Source: Mytilus galloprovincialis
Taxonomy: Eukaryota > Mollusca > Bivalvia > Mytilida > Mytilidae
NCBI RefSeq assembly: GCF_965363235.1
Contig: NC_134839.1
Coordinates: 81,307,410 to 81,371,409, forward strand
Reading direction: 5' to 3'
Length of the DNA: 64,000 bases
A model generated the notes under the pieces. It was given only the letters and a program-made list of their open reading frames with translations, ran no database searches and was not told the DNA's origin. Shown in pieces: positions 1 through 9,841 of this stretch. Both the position numbers and the translations under genes were made by a program. Within the stretch, counting starts at the first letter, position 1, and each line of letters starts with the position of its first letter.

Positions 1-330
1 CGCCAGCCCAGTAGCCAGTACTTCGGAACTGGCATGAAAATACGGATTTTTTTTGTGTTATTAAAATTTGCTGTTACAAAGTGTTAGAAATTATTATAAA
101 TTAAGGAATGTATCTCCCTCATGCAAAGCTCTGATTTTTTTCACGGATTTGGCTATTCTGTATGGACCTTTTGGATTAAAGCTCATCACCTTTTATATAA
201 GCTTTGAATTTCAACTATTTTGGTCACGAGTATCACTGAAGAGACATGTATTGTCGAAATGCGCATCTGGTGCAGGAAAATTGGTACTGTTAATGTTATT
301 CCAAGTGAAAACAACTAATTAAACGTTCAA
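1..330. repeat. Dispersed repeat fragment at window edge
   Basis: This resembles an interspersed repeat I remember from mussel genomic sequences, carrying phrases such as 'ggaatgtatctccctcatgc' and 'gtcgaaatgcgcatctggtg'. It is cut by the left window edge and holds no credible coding region. The family assignment is from memory only. Confidence 0.4.
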
Positions 331-539
331 TAAAAATAAATCAAAATTAAACAACATGGGGATTTTTCGGGGTATTCCCACTTAGTTGCACCCAAAGTGT
401 ATCTTACTATGCAAAATTAATCTTGATTATTCAAAGTGTGGTTTAGCATAATAAAAAGGAGTATATAATATCAATAGAAAGTCATCAATAGTGCAGAATG
501 AGTCTGTTTCAGGCGAAATTTATACTGTTGAGATAGTGT

Positions 540-830
540 CAAGACATATTTAAGACTTTCAAGAATGTGTCGAGAAATATTCAGACAGCTTTAAGACTGC
601 AAAGAATGTGTCAAGTCATATTTAGACATTATTTAGAACGTCAAGAATATGTCAAGAGACATTCAGACATTATTAAGAATGTCAAGAATATGTCAAGACT
701 GATCGAGACAAATTTAAGACAGTCAAGAATTGGTCGAAACTAATCCAGACTCCTATCAGATGATACAGGAAGTGTCGAGAAATTTTAAGACAATGTTCAT
801 ACAGTCAAGACACTTGTCAAGAAAAATCAA
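540..830. repeat. Degenerate tandem repeat, period about 41 bp
   Basis: The motif 'aagaat(a/g)tgtc(a/g)ag' returns near 561, 602, 643, 684 and 725, with a weaker copy near 768. The spacing is very close to 41 bp. Between these points the copies share 'ttaagac' and 'ttcagacat' phrases but have diverged strongly. The array lies in an upstream intron of the left-hand gene; similar weaker phrases continue to about 930. Confidence 0.65.
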
Positions 831-1130
831 GAACGCTACTAGACAAATTCATACTATGTTAAGAATATTTAGAATAAACAATGTCGAGTAAAAATTCATG
901 CAAATTCAGACAAAAACTGGTCTTTTCAGACACTTTTTTTGTATAGAATAGAAAAATAAAGGATATTGAGTATCTATCCATCTGTTTATTGTTTTATCCG
1001 ATTATTAAATTGATTTGTGGTAAATCAATAGTGTTTTCGCATTAGTGCTCCTTGATAAAAAAAATGTGTGGTTTATTCTAATCTATACCTCTTCTCATCT
1101 ATTACTCCGTCATTTATATTTTAATTTCAG

Positions 1131-1157
1131 CTGGATTCACTCCGACTCTAAAAACAG
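1131..1157 (+). CDS. Linker exon of upstream ShK-domain gene (penultimate exon)
   Basis: A 27-base exon lies between an acceptor ending 'ttaatttcag' and the donor GTAAGC. It is phase 1 on both sides, so it adds nine codons and keeps frame: (x)-GFTPTLKT. The Thr/Pro content and the 1-1 phase match the linker exons of the large gene at 13-45 kb. The call rests on splice sites and on phase agreement with the next exon; there is no transcript evidence. Confidence 0.6.
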
Positions 1158-1874
1158 GTAAGCTCCATTAAAACATAGTGCCAAAATACTTTACCAGTTT
1201 TCAAAATTATCAATTGTTGGATACACATAATAACACCCTTCGACCTAGGAGTACAGCGATGTGGGCTACGTTACGGTAACATATTATGCTGGTGTTCATT
1301 TCAGAATTTGTAAACTGTAGGAAGCCAGTAAAAGATTGAAGTTTTTCTTTTTTTTTTTAACTTTTTCCACTTTATGATGTCTTGATTGAAATAAAAGTCC
1401 CTCAATTTACAGCATTAACATACCACCTGCCAAATTATTTTTGGTTACATATCTAAACAGATACATTACTCTCGTGCATGTTCAAACTATACGGATGAAC
1501 ATTTCATTAACGCAGCAATTTGAGTAATGTTCTTATTCACATAGGACATTGCTACGTTTTTGTATCTCGAGCATATACTTTTTGACATTTATTATACCTC
1601 TAGATTAGAAATGTACATATGCAATCCACCCTTTCCTACACAAGGATATGCCTGTAACAAGCCAGATTTTGGTTTTGTCATCTGTTTATGCATTTCGGTG
1701 TTTATGTTATTTTACTTTTAGCGTTAGTTTTTTTAAAATGCAAATTTTCCAGATAAAGGTGTTATATCAGTCCATCAAGTAAACCTTTTCTTGTTTAAAT
1801 TTTATCATAACTTGCATCCGGTTTTTTCATTTCAATGATTGCGATATTAGACTTTTATTTATTTATTTTTATAG

Positions 1875-2023
1875 GACCTCCTTGTGAAGACAAAATCAAA
1901 ATAAACTGCACCATACTTGTCGCCAGCAACACATGTGATGTGCCTATAGTTAAAAACCTCTGTGCAAAGTCATGTAATCTCTGTTCGCAAGGCACTCTTT
2001 TAAATGTACAACCAGTTGGATAA
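1875..2023 (+). CDS. Terminal exon: C-terminal ShK-type domain of upstream gene
   Basis: The exon starts after 'tttttatag' in phase 1 and runs to a TAA stop. It encodes GPPCEDKIKINC..., with cysteines spaced as in a ShK (ShKT) domain: C-x7-C-x8-C-x8-C-x3-C-x2-C, ending CAKSCNLC plus a 12-residue tail. ShK domains are small six-cysteine, three-disulfide folds of secreted animal proteins, used as enzyme appendages, in structural proteins and in channel-binding peptides; the role here cannot be told. The rest of the gene lies to the left, beyond the window. An ATTAAA at about 2032 could be the polyadenylation signal. It resembles the two ShK exons at 36.8 and 39.1 kb in phase and layout, suggesting tandem duplication. 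Confidence 0.75.
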
Positions 2024-2299
2024 AACAAGTAATTAAATATTAGAACATGTTTGTTTTTTACTTTACAATTCCTCTAACCTCTCTATTTATAAAATGCATT
2101 TAATTAGTTATAGACTTTTTATAGGATTCAGAACCAACTCTCTCTTGTCAAGTTGAGCTTACTTTTTTTTTACCTTTCTTCGGCCTTTTTCTCTAAATAC
2201 ATGCGTACTACCCCTCGGTTTCCGACACTGGTAAGATTTCCATAAATAATAGCCTTGAAAATGTTTAATAGGGTTCCAATGTGATTTATTTATAACATT
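2024..2299. other. 3' flank of upstream gene
   Basis: AT-rich sequence between the stop codon of the left-hand gene and the hAT remnant. No further coding or structured feature was seen. Confidence 0.5.
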
Positions 2300-4010
2300 T
2301 TCAATTCTGAATATTTACAACAAAAAGTTCAACTTTCTTTCCTTAACAGATGCAAATTTTGTAAAAGCGTCGATAGACGCTCTGTTCTCATTGTGGTTCT
2401 CAAATAGGTTATAATTCTTTTCATTGCGCTAAAAGATCTCTCTGTTGTGGCTGTTGAAGCTGGCATTGTAAGAAGGACATATATAATAGCAGACATGTTT
2501 GGATAGAGATTTTTGTTTGATGTGACGAGTGTTTTATGTCTTTGGTTTCGTTTCAAACATGGTCATGCTCCGTCTGGTCTTCCAACGAGAAAATTACTTT
2601 TTCAAGTTGGTCAAGAGTGCCAATATCATCGCCGTAAGCATTGTATATCTTATTCATGTGATCTGATGTCAATTCCTGTAGTGTAATTGCAACAAATTAT
2701 TCTGCAAGATACTGACTGAATTAAACGTGATCCCAATTCCTGAACGAGACGGTCAAGAAAACGCAGAATAGAGAAACCTTCCAGTATTATTGTGGGTCTT
2801 GTACAGTGTGATTTGCTTTTTGTATTTATCGCCCGGCGCGACGCGATATACATATATTTAGTTCAAAATCTGCGTCAACTTTTGCTGCATTTCCATCCAA
2901 TGCAGCCCACACAGACGGGTTATTTCTTTTGTTATGCAATCTTTGGAAGACAACCTTGATTTCGCCAACTGCTTCGATCAGATCGCAACTCGTACTTTGT
3001 AAAATGGTGTCTGTCACGCTTGATATATGCTCCACTACAACCAACGCTATCAAAATTCAAATTAAGGTATAGCTGCTAACTTAACTCCATGTTAGCACTG
3101 ACTATGTCATCTCGATTATCACGGAGATATTCTAAGGCATGAACAACTACGGTGAAGGCCGACTTGAATATGAACAAAGAATCTGCACGAGCTGACCAAT
3201 CCATTGTTAGCTTGGATCGTTTTGCCATGGCTTTCTTGACGTTTTCATTCCATAACTTATTCAGTTGCGAAGGCATTGAGTCTCTTTACTGAAAAGGCAA
3301 ACGCAAATGCAATATCCTGAACAGTTGTCATCATATTACGAGCACATTGTTCCTTTGAAGAATGTATTTGAGCCAGATTAAGTTTGTGGGCCTTGCAATG
3401 TGTGTATGTTGCTGAAGACACTTGTTCCCTGACTTTTACCTGGACGCCTTGGGTTTTCCCGGACATTTTAGCGGCACCGTGATAACCCTTTCCTCTCATT
3501 CTATCGATCACGACGACTTCTTTGTCTAATGTGCCTAATAAGCATCTAGCGATTGTATCGCCCTTTGTGTTTTCGGGTTCCACAAAACAAAGAAAATCTT
3601 CCCTAACATCTTTAGCATCTTTAAATCTTAAACAAATAGGCATTTGATGTTTAGTTGACTCATCTGTACATTCATCGCCAAGCACAGAAAAGAAACCAGC
3701 TTCATTGCAATCATCGACTATTTTATCAGAAATCTGTTTCCCGCATATAGTCAAAGGTACATTCTAAACGTCAGGGGTAGTATATTTGTACCTTGCAGTT
3801 GTACTATGAATACGTTCCTTTAATACTAGATCATCTTCTGCGAATTCACGTAAGATTGACATGAAATTACTTCTTGCTTCGGTATGACCCCTAATAGTAA
3901 TGCTCGTATAGTTTTATCAAGGATATGACGATTTCTTAGAACTTGCTCTTTTTCGACAAAGACAACATACTTATGACCGATTCAATTTTCCCCAATTTCA
4001 AATATCTTTG
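2300..4010 (-). pseudogene. Degenerate hAT-type transposase (DUF4371 plus hAT dimerisation region)
   Basis: Read on the minus strand, the pieces line up with a hAT-superfamily transposase of the DUF4371 / zinc-finger MYM-like kind. Near 3990-3770 is an N-terminal part (NFMSILREFAEDD). At 3754-3257 is the catalytic-core part with VLGDECTD, VREDFLCFVE, RGKGYHGAAKMSGKTQGV and HCKAHKLNLA. Around 3050-2590 are broken middle pieces. At 2556-2329 is the dimerisation motif, with MPASTATTERSFSAMKRI and YLRTTMRTERLS. Stops and frameshifts separate the pieces, for example near 3755 and 3256, so it is dead. It sits just downstream of the ShK gene end. I could not define its terminal inverted repeats. Confidence 0.85.
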
Positions 4011-4553
4011 GCTGCAACTTCCGACAAGGCAAGACACGATCACTCTTTGTCGTCACGAGTAACAAATCTGGAAAGATTAACTCAATCATTAACCGGATTA
4101 ATGATTAATGAACAGTATGTCTTTGATATCTTCACAGCAAAGACAGTACAACTTTCGCAATAAATTCTCGAATATCTTAGCCATTCTTTAAACCAAGAAG
4201 CATTCAGTTTTCAACTCCCGACCAAAGAAACCCCTACAATTGAATAAAAGTTTAAATCATGAATTGAGCCTTTATTTATTCCATATTTTTAAATAAAAAC
4301 AAAAAAGAAGACTGGAAGTTGGAAGCAAATCTCAATAAATGATGCTAGCCCTTAGCCATGGATCCTTAGTTAGCATGGAGGTCACTTCTATATTATATTT
4401 GGTGTATCTGAGATTGTGTTGCATTGAATTTCAATATAACCAACATTTCATATATATTTTCAAGAGCATTTTATTTCTCTCGAAACTACCATCATTCAAT
4501 GAATTTATAAGTATTTAATGTTAAAGTTTCCCAACCAATCTTATATTTTACAG
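4011..4553. other. Intergenic, no feature seen
   Basis: AT-rich sequence with no coding potential, repeat array or clear mobile-element end that I can recognise. It ends in a good acceptor-like tract, 'ttatattttacag', at 4541-4553. Confidence 0.4.
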
Positions 4554-4663
4554 ATCAAAAACGGAACCATTACAGTGGCACTTCTATTTATGGAACTTTG
4601 GATTATAATAACCAGACAGTGATCCCCATCGCTCTGAATTTAAGCCTCCCAATGGGTTTTTGA
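4554..4663 (+). CDS. Possible orphan terminal exon
   Basis: After a plausible acceptor ('ttatattttacag') an open stretch of 110 bases fits phase 1 and ends in TGA at 4661-4663. It would encode a 36-residue hydrophilic tail containing NHYSGTSIYGTLDY and IALNLSLPMGF. The composition looks like real protein, and Tyr-containing phrases of this type occur in cytoplasmic tails of receptors. AATAAA motifs follow near 4826 and 4849. No upstream exon with a matching donor was found between 2 and 4.5 kb, so it may be a stranded exon of a lost gene copy or chance. Not recognised. Confidence 0.25.
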
Positions 4664-5096
4664 TTTTTGATTACTTGGCCTTTAAAGTGACGATATGGCC
4701 AAAACATTGGATAATGAAATTGCTTGGAACCCCCGCCCCTTTTAGAGCATCAAGTGTTTTGTCAATCAAGAAGCGACGATCTTATGTGTGTGTAATGTTA
4801 CAAAATGTATATATTATGATAAAAAATAAAAGGCACATTTTATTGAAAATAAAATTAATATTTGTACCTAGATGTTATTGGGTATTTAAAATCCAAGGAA
4901 TGACCGTCACAAATTGCGTTCTGATCATTTCGTCTTTCATGTCACAAAAAGCGATATCAGGATGGATATGGTAGTATAGTTGATGGTGTGATGATTTTGT
5001 ATCTACGGTTAGATTGTTTACATTGGTTACAGTTCGGTAGAAGCATTATGTTATGCATTGTATATATACCTTAATAAAACATAGTAAAGAATTGGA

Positions 5097-5735
5097 TGTT
5101 TCGCGGGTAAACTTTGGGTCAGGTCAAACGTGAAGGGGTGTTCCAAAGGAAACTGTCAATACGAGTAAAGAGACACTTTGGAAGAACACCCCTCCTATAA
5201 TAATGGTACGGCTACCATTGGGGTATAAAAGCAGGAGATATTCCTAGCTCAGGGTCGATTGTCACAAGTCTTCGTAGACATAAGACCAAGGTACGGTACG
5301 TTTATATTCGAGATCGATGTCTCTTATATATTAGATATTGTGTTAATATTACTATAGGACTATAGTATAGGACAAGTGTGAGTCTGTGTGACCACCTTGT
5401 AAAGTACATAATTGTACCAGAGTAACAAAGACAAGTGTGTAAACTTGTAGGGTGCATTATTGTACCAGGAGGACAAGTTTGTTCCTGACCCAGGACAAAT
5501 TTGTAAGAGAGTACAAATTTGTACCAGTGTATATATTTTGAGTAGAGTATTTATAAATAGTTTATTAAAGATTGCAAAGAGCAGTTGTACATATTTTGGT
5601 TCATTGACGTTAATTTATAAATAAAGATTGTTTGTTATATATTTTGTAAATAGAACAATTTTGGATCCAGTATCAAACTGGTAACGAACACATTCTAAAT
5701 AGAAATAGACACGCTTACCCTGTGTACACGTTACA
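5097..5735 (+). mobile_element. LTR of a retrotransposon (solo or truncated element)
   Basis: A 639-bp block starts TGTTTCGC and ends GTTACA (TG...CA). Inside it is a TATA box, TATAAAA at 5224-5230, an AATAAA at 5620-5625 followed by a T/G-rich tract, and then the CA end. One base later comes TGGTAACATTG (5737-5747), shaped like a tRNA primer-binding site. Order and spacing fit U3-R-U5 plus PBS of a plus-strand LTR element. No gag or pol reading frame follows and no second LTR is in the window, so it is a truncated copy. U3/R also carries imperfect repeats of 'acaagtgtg' and 'ttgtacc' at 5360-5530. Superfamily not assignable. Confidence 0.6.
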
Positions 5736-5747
5736 ATGGTAACATTG

Positions 5748-6431
5748 TTGTTGCATCAGATGTAGAATCCATCGCTCCGCTTGGCATAATTTCAGACGAC
5801 ACTTGTCCGCAGGCCGAAGCCGCAAGCCGAAGACGAAGACTTTTTACGAATAAAAGTCCAGAACACTTTTCTGCAACTTATCTATCTTGTTTGCATAAAC
5901 TTAATGAAAAAAAAAATACGATCACGCACATGCTTCGGAAATTATTTTGCGTTATCCTTACATCCTTACCTGTTATATTCAGAGACCTCCGAGTTGATCT
6001 GCTGGTCAAAATGGTATGGATGCTGCTTGAGCATCTGAACATACATGCAAGCTACACCACTGCCTTAATGGTCATATAGACCCTTACGTTTCTAGTTTTT
6101 AAACATCATTGGTGTTCATTTCAAACGAGTGAAAGCAGTTTGCAACTATTGGCTATAAGGTAGGTCGCACAAAAGGAAAAAAAACTGTTAATTTGGTGTA
6201 ATATAAACTCTAATTAATAACAGTTCATTAACATTGACATTTGAGCGGTTAATACAAATACGTACATAAAAAATGAAAATACTATGAAGAGTTAAGACAA
6301 CGCAATTTTTGCAAAATTTCTGGTATCTTGTTAAATAAAAAGCCTGAATAAATATTTTCGTCCTAGAAGAAGGGAATACCGTTGCCAATATTTGGTTTCT
6401 TATGATTTACATTATAGACAACTATGGATTA
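5748..6431. other. Flank of LTR remnant, no feature seen
   Basis: No coding region. A short Arg/Ala-like purine-rich stretch at 5800-5850 may be leader sequence of the retroelement; the rest is AT-rich and unremarkable. Confidence 0.35.
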
Positions 6432-6818
6432 TTAAGGATGTTCGCTTCTATGTTTCACAATGACACGCATTTTTAAAAGACTGTTTAAAATTAATAGTAT
6501 AAAGATAAAGGCACTGAAAAGCAGAAAAATAAAGGGTCTGTGTGCTTGTTTTCGAGATATTGGCCATAGAAAGTTTGGAGGGAAGCGATTCGTTCTAGAC
6601 TTTTTATATATTTGAAACTAGCATTATTTTCTTTCATAAGACTATGAAAAAAATAGTAAAGATTAAATAAGATTTAAAAATAATGGCTTTTTAAATAATA
6701 TCCTATAAAATTATGATTGAAAAAGTAGGGATCAGAGGGCAAAATATTTTTTTGGCATTTCATGGATAAAATTAGAGGATTCCGAAAATGTGACAAAAAA
6801 AGCAACGAACATCCTTAA
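6432..6818. mobile_element. Short TIR element bounded by TTAA
   Basis: The block starts TTAAGGATGTTCG (6432-6444) and ends with the reverse complement CGAACATCCTTAA (6806-6818). TTAA is palindromic, so it can be read as the last four bases of the inverted repeat or as a TTAA target duplication around a 9-bp terminal repeat GGATGTTCG. It is about 387 bp, AT-rich and non-coding, so non-autonomous. Related ends occur at 15546 (TTAAGGAGGTTCG) and 44825 (TTAAGGTGGATCG). TTAA targets are typical of piggyBac-type elements, but the terminal bases do not match the usual piggyBac start, so the superfamily is open. Confidence 0.6.
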
Positions 6819-6899
6819 GCTACTAGAGAGGCTTACAAAACATCGACACTGACAACTTGGTGTGAAATACTTTTTGATATACCATTAAATCAGTTCTGT

Positions 6900-7330
6900 C
6901 TATTAGAAGTGTAACTGGAAAATAGATATGACGAGATGTGGTATGAGTGCCAATGAGACAACTCTCCATACAAATCACAGTTCGTAAAAGTAAACTATTA
7001 TAGGTCAAGGTCCGACCTTCAACACGGAGCCTTGGCTCACACCAAACAGCAAGCTATAAAGAGCATACAAATTACTATAGTATAGAACCATTCAAACAGG
7101 AAAACCAGCTGTCTAATCTATATAAAAACTAGAAACGAGAAACACTTATGAACCACATCAACAAATGGTAACCATTGAACAACAGGTTCTTGACTTGCAA
7201 AAGGTGCAAACAAATGCATCGGGTTTGAAAGTTTTAACAGGCGCCAAATGCACTCTAAACTCAGATTATAGTGTAACATCAGAACATAGAAAGACAAAAT
7301 ATAGAATATCAATCAAACGACATATAAAAA
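6900..7330. repeat. Dispersed repeat ('tgtggtatgagtgccaatgag' family)
   Basis: The block from 'gatgtggtatgagtgccaat' through 'ggtcaaggtccgaccttcaa' to about 7330 resembles an abundant mussel interspersed repeat known to me from memory. A shorter diverged copy of its start lies at 15429-15545. No intact reading frame is present. Confidence 0.5.
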
Positions 7331-7560
7331 AAAACAAGTGAACTTACACTGAACGAATAAATTTGATCTATGACACAATATTAATACAAAATTAATAAAA
7401 CCAAAATTCGGGCTAATCATTTCTAGTTATACGTTGGTTTACATGTCGAAATGTACAATAATATTATTTAATTTTGCATTTCTCTGTCTTGGATGTTCTT
7501 GCATTTATTTGTACTGTATTCCCGTCATGTAATGTTGTCATTTTAGCTGTATATTTAACA

Positions 7561-7625
7561 TTGCCATAAAGTGTGGAGGTTTGGGGCTATCCACAAAACC
7601 AGGTTCAACCCACCATTTGTTCTTA
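7561..7625 (-). repeat. Left part of dispersed repeat B, split by an insertion
   Basis: This matches the left end of the dispersed repeat seen at 40125-40340 ('aaccaggtt(t/c)aa(t/c)cc', 'ccaccattt'). It stops at 7625, exactly where the inverted-repeat element begins. The continuation is found at 8749. Confidence 0.6.
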
Positions 7626-8748
7626 CTGTGCTTATCCAGTGACATTTGGGGTATCACAATAGCAATGGCCAAAACAGTTTACCAAATTGCAGTTATATTT
7701 CTTCTGCAACTAACTGATCAACTGGTAAAATATTTTAGCAGATTGCTCAAGTGAAATGTTGTTAGTATGAAGTGAGTGCTGTAAAATCAAAAGTAATACT
7801 TACCATCCAGATCCAGTTAGTTGATATCTTTGTCATTTGTTTCAAACACAAAAATGACTTACTATAATATGAGTCACTGAATAAGAAGGTCTAATTTTGA
7901 CATGGAAACTTCTATCATAAATAGATTTTATAAATAAATAGTTGAAAACATTGCTTTGTAAGTCTATAATTAATAGCTCCGTTTTCCAACAACAAGTTAG
8001 TGCATAATTGTAATTTGGATTTTTTTTTCTAAAGCAATTACTTATCTGCTACCATTAAAGGGAAATAATTTACATTACTGAAAATCAGCAAAATGTTGTC
8101 ACAATTTTTGTCTGACAAATATCAACTTTCCTCATTTAATTTGTTTGTAACATTACTTTTATGATTATTAAACTTTTATCCTCTGTTTTGAAAAGAAACA
8201 ATGAAATTTATTTTTAAGATGATTAAAATTTTGAAAAAATTGTAGGCAAAATCAGAAACCAGGTATCATTGATTAATTTTTTAGTGTACAATAACTCAAT
8301 ACAAATTATTTCCCTTTAATGCCAGCAGATCAATAATTTGTATAGAAAATATTATACGAATCATAATTACACAATAACTTTGTCTTAGAAGACAAAGCTA
8401 TAAAATATTCATCTACAAAACAATGGTTTGAACTATTTATTTATAAAATCTATTTATGATAGAAGTTTCCATGTCAAAATTAGACCTTCTTATTCAGTGA
8501 CTCATACTATAGTAAGTCATTTTTGTGTTTGAAACAAATGACAAAGATATCAACTAACTGGATCTGGATGGTAAGTATTACTTTTGATTTCACAGCACTC
8601 ACTTCATACTAACAACATTTCACTTGAGCAATCTGCTAAAACATTTTACCAGTTGATCAGTTAGTTGGAGAAGAAATCTAACTGCAATTTGGTAAACTGT
8701 TTTGGCCATTGCTATTGTGATACCCCAAAGGTCACTGGATAAGCACTG
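7626..8748. mobile_element. 1.12-kb non-autonomous TIR element with TA target duplication
   Basis: Near-perfect inverted arms (7626 to about 7965, and about 8392 to 8748) start C(T/A)GTGCTTATCCAGTGAC and read inward through 'gcaatggccaaaacagttta'. A second inner inverted pair (8050-8075 and 8305-8330, 'aaagggaaataatt') makes most of the element palindromic. TA dinucleotides flank both ends (7624-7625 and 8749-8750). TA duplication and long TIRs suggest a Tc1/mariner-type MITE. No transposase is encoded. Confidence 0.75.
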
Positions 8749-8970
8749 TAAAATGTCCTGTATCAAGTCAGGAATATGACAGCTGTTAGCTGATAGTTCG
8801 TTTTTATGTATGTTACATTGTCGTTTGCTTTTTGTTGCACTTGTTCTGTTGTTTCGTAGTTTTCCTCTTATAGAAGTTGTGTTTTCCTTGGGTTTGTTTT
8901 CTTTCAATTGATTTATGACCTTTGACCAGCGGTATACTACTGTTGCCTTCATTTAGATGTAAAACATTAT
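8749..8970 (-). repeat. Right part of dispersed repeat B
   Basis: Continues the repeat interrupted at 7625: 'gt(a)tcaagtcaggaatatgac' and, further on, 'gcggtatactactgttgcc'. Joining 7625 to 8749 restores the arrangement seen in the uninterrupted copy at 40125-40340. Confidence 0.6.
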
Positions 8971-9109
8971 CAGAAAAACAACTGTGAACTATGAGTACAG
9001 AAGGTTTTTTTTATGAAATAGATAAATATGTTATTCATAGTACGAGAACAGAATTAAAAATCATTATTGATTTCAGATTTTTTTCCACGAACAAAAACGT
9101 GAGTGGGGG

Positions 9110-9421
9110 GAGGGGGGTAAGGAGAGAATAAATGAACATTATATGCCGCATTTTTGCGCCTGTCCCAAGTCAGGAGCCTCTGGCCTTTGTTAGTCTTGTA
9201 TTATTTTAATTTTAGTTTCTTGTGTACAATTTGGAAATTGGTATGGCGTTCATTATCACTGGACTAGTATATATTTGTTTAGGAGCCAGCTGAAGGACGC
9301 CTCCGGGTGCGGGAATTTCTCGCTACATTGAAGACCTGTTGGTGACCCTCTGCTGTTGTTTTTTATTTGGTCGGGTTGTTGTCTCTTTGACACATTCCCC
9401 ATTTCCATTCTCAATTTTATT
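9110..9421. repeat. Dispersed repeat C ('gtcgggttgttgtctctttg' family)
   Basis: Runs from 'gcgcctgtcccaagtcagga' to 'gacacattccccatttcc'. The reverse complement is at 16330-16640, and partial copies are at 15100-15423 and 41828-41995. It is non-coding and, from memory, abundant in mussel genomes. Confidence 0.6.
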
Positions 9422-9841
9422 AATTCATAACTGAAACCAAATTTTAATTAAAAAAAAAAAAAAAAAATTCAATCTGTCTGATTTCAAATTGTGACGCAAA
9501 GAGTATTTGGAAATTTCTATCTCTTCTTAATATTTCCGTTACACGTTCTCCTTGTTTAAGGTTTGTATGATAGATTTTTTTAAAATATTGTATTAGTTAT
9601 TAGAATAATAGGTTCATAAAGATAAAAAATCTGAATACATTTAATATGGAAACTTTCATATAGATTAGATTACTGGTGTTATATAAGAAAGTTGGTTTCA
9701 ATATATGTTATATATGCGGCGGTTTCCGGTTCAATCAATACTCTGATCGTTAATTGTTCTTCATCTGTTAGCAAATAAATAGTTGCATTTTTTAAGTGTC
9801 AATTTTTTTTTTTAACTTTCTGCGCTGTCCCCAAACCCGGA
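9422..9841. other. Intergenic, low complexity, no gene seen
   Basis: AT-rich with a poly-A run near 9450-9466 and a poly-T run near 9807; no feature supported. Confidence 0.4.

Noticed and set aside
540..830. CRISPR-like regular repeats
   Set aside because: The units are contiguous and diverged, with no constant repeat plus unique spacer, and the DNA is from an animal nucleus.
4660..4974. 104-codon open frame
   Set aside because: No recognisable domain, and it begins at the stop of the better-supported candidate exon; AT-rich composition gives such frames by chance.
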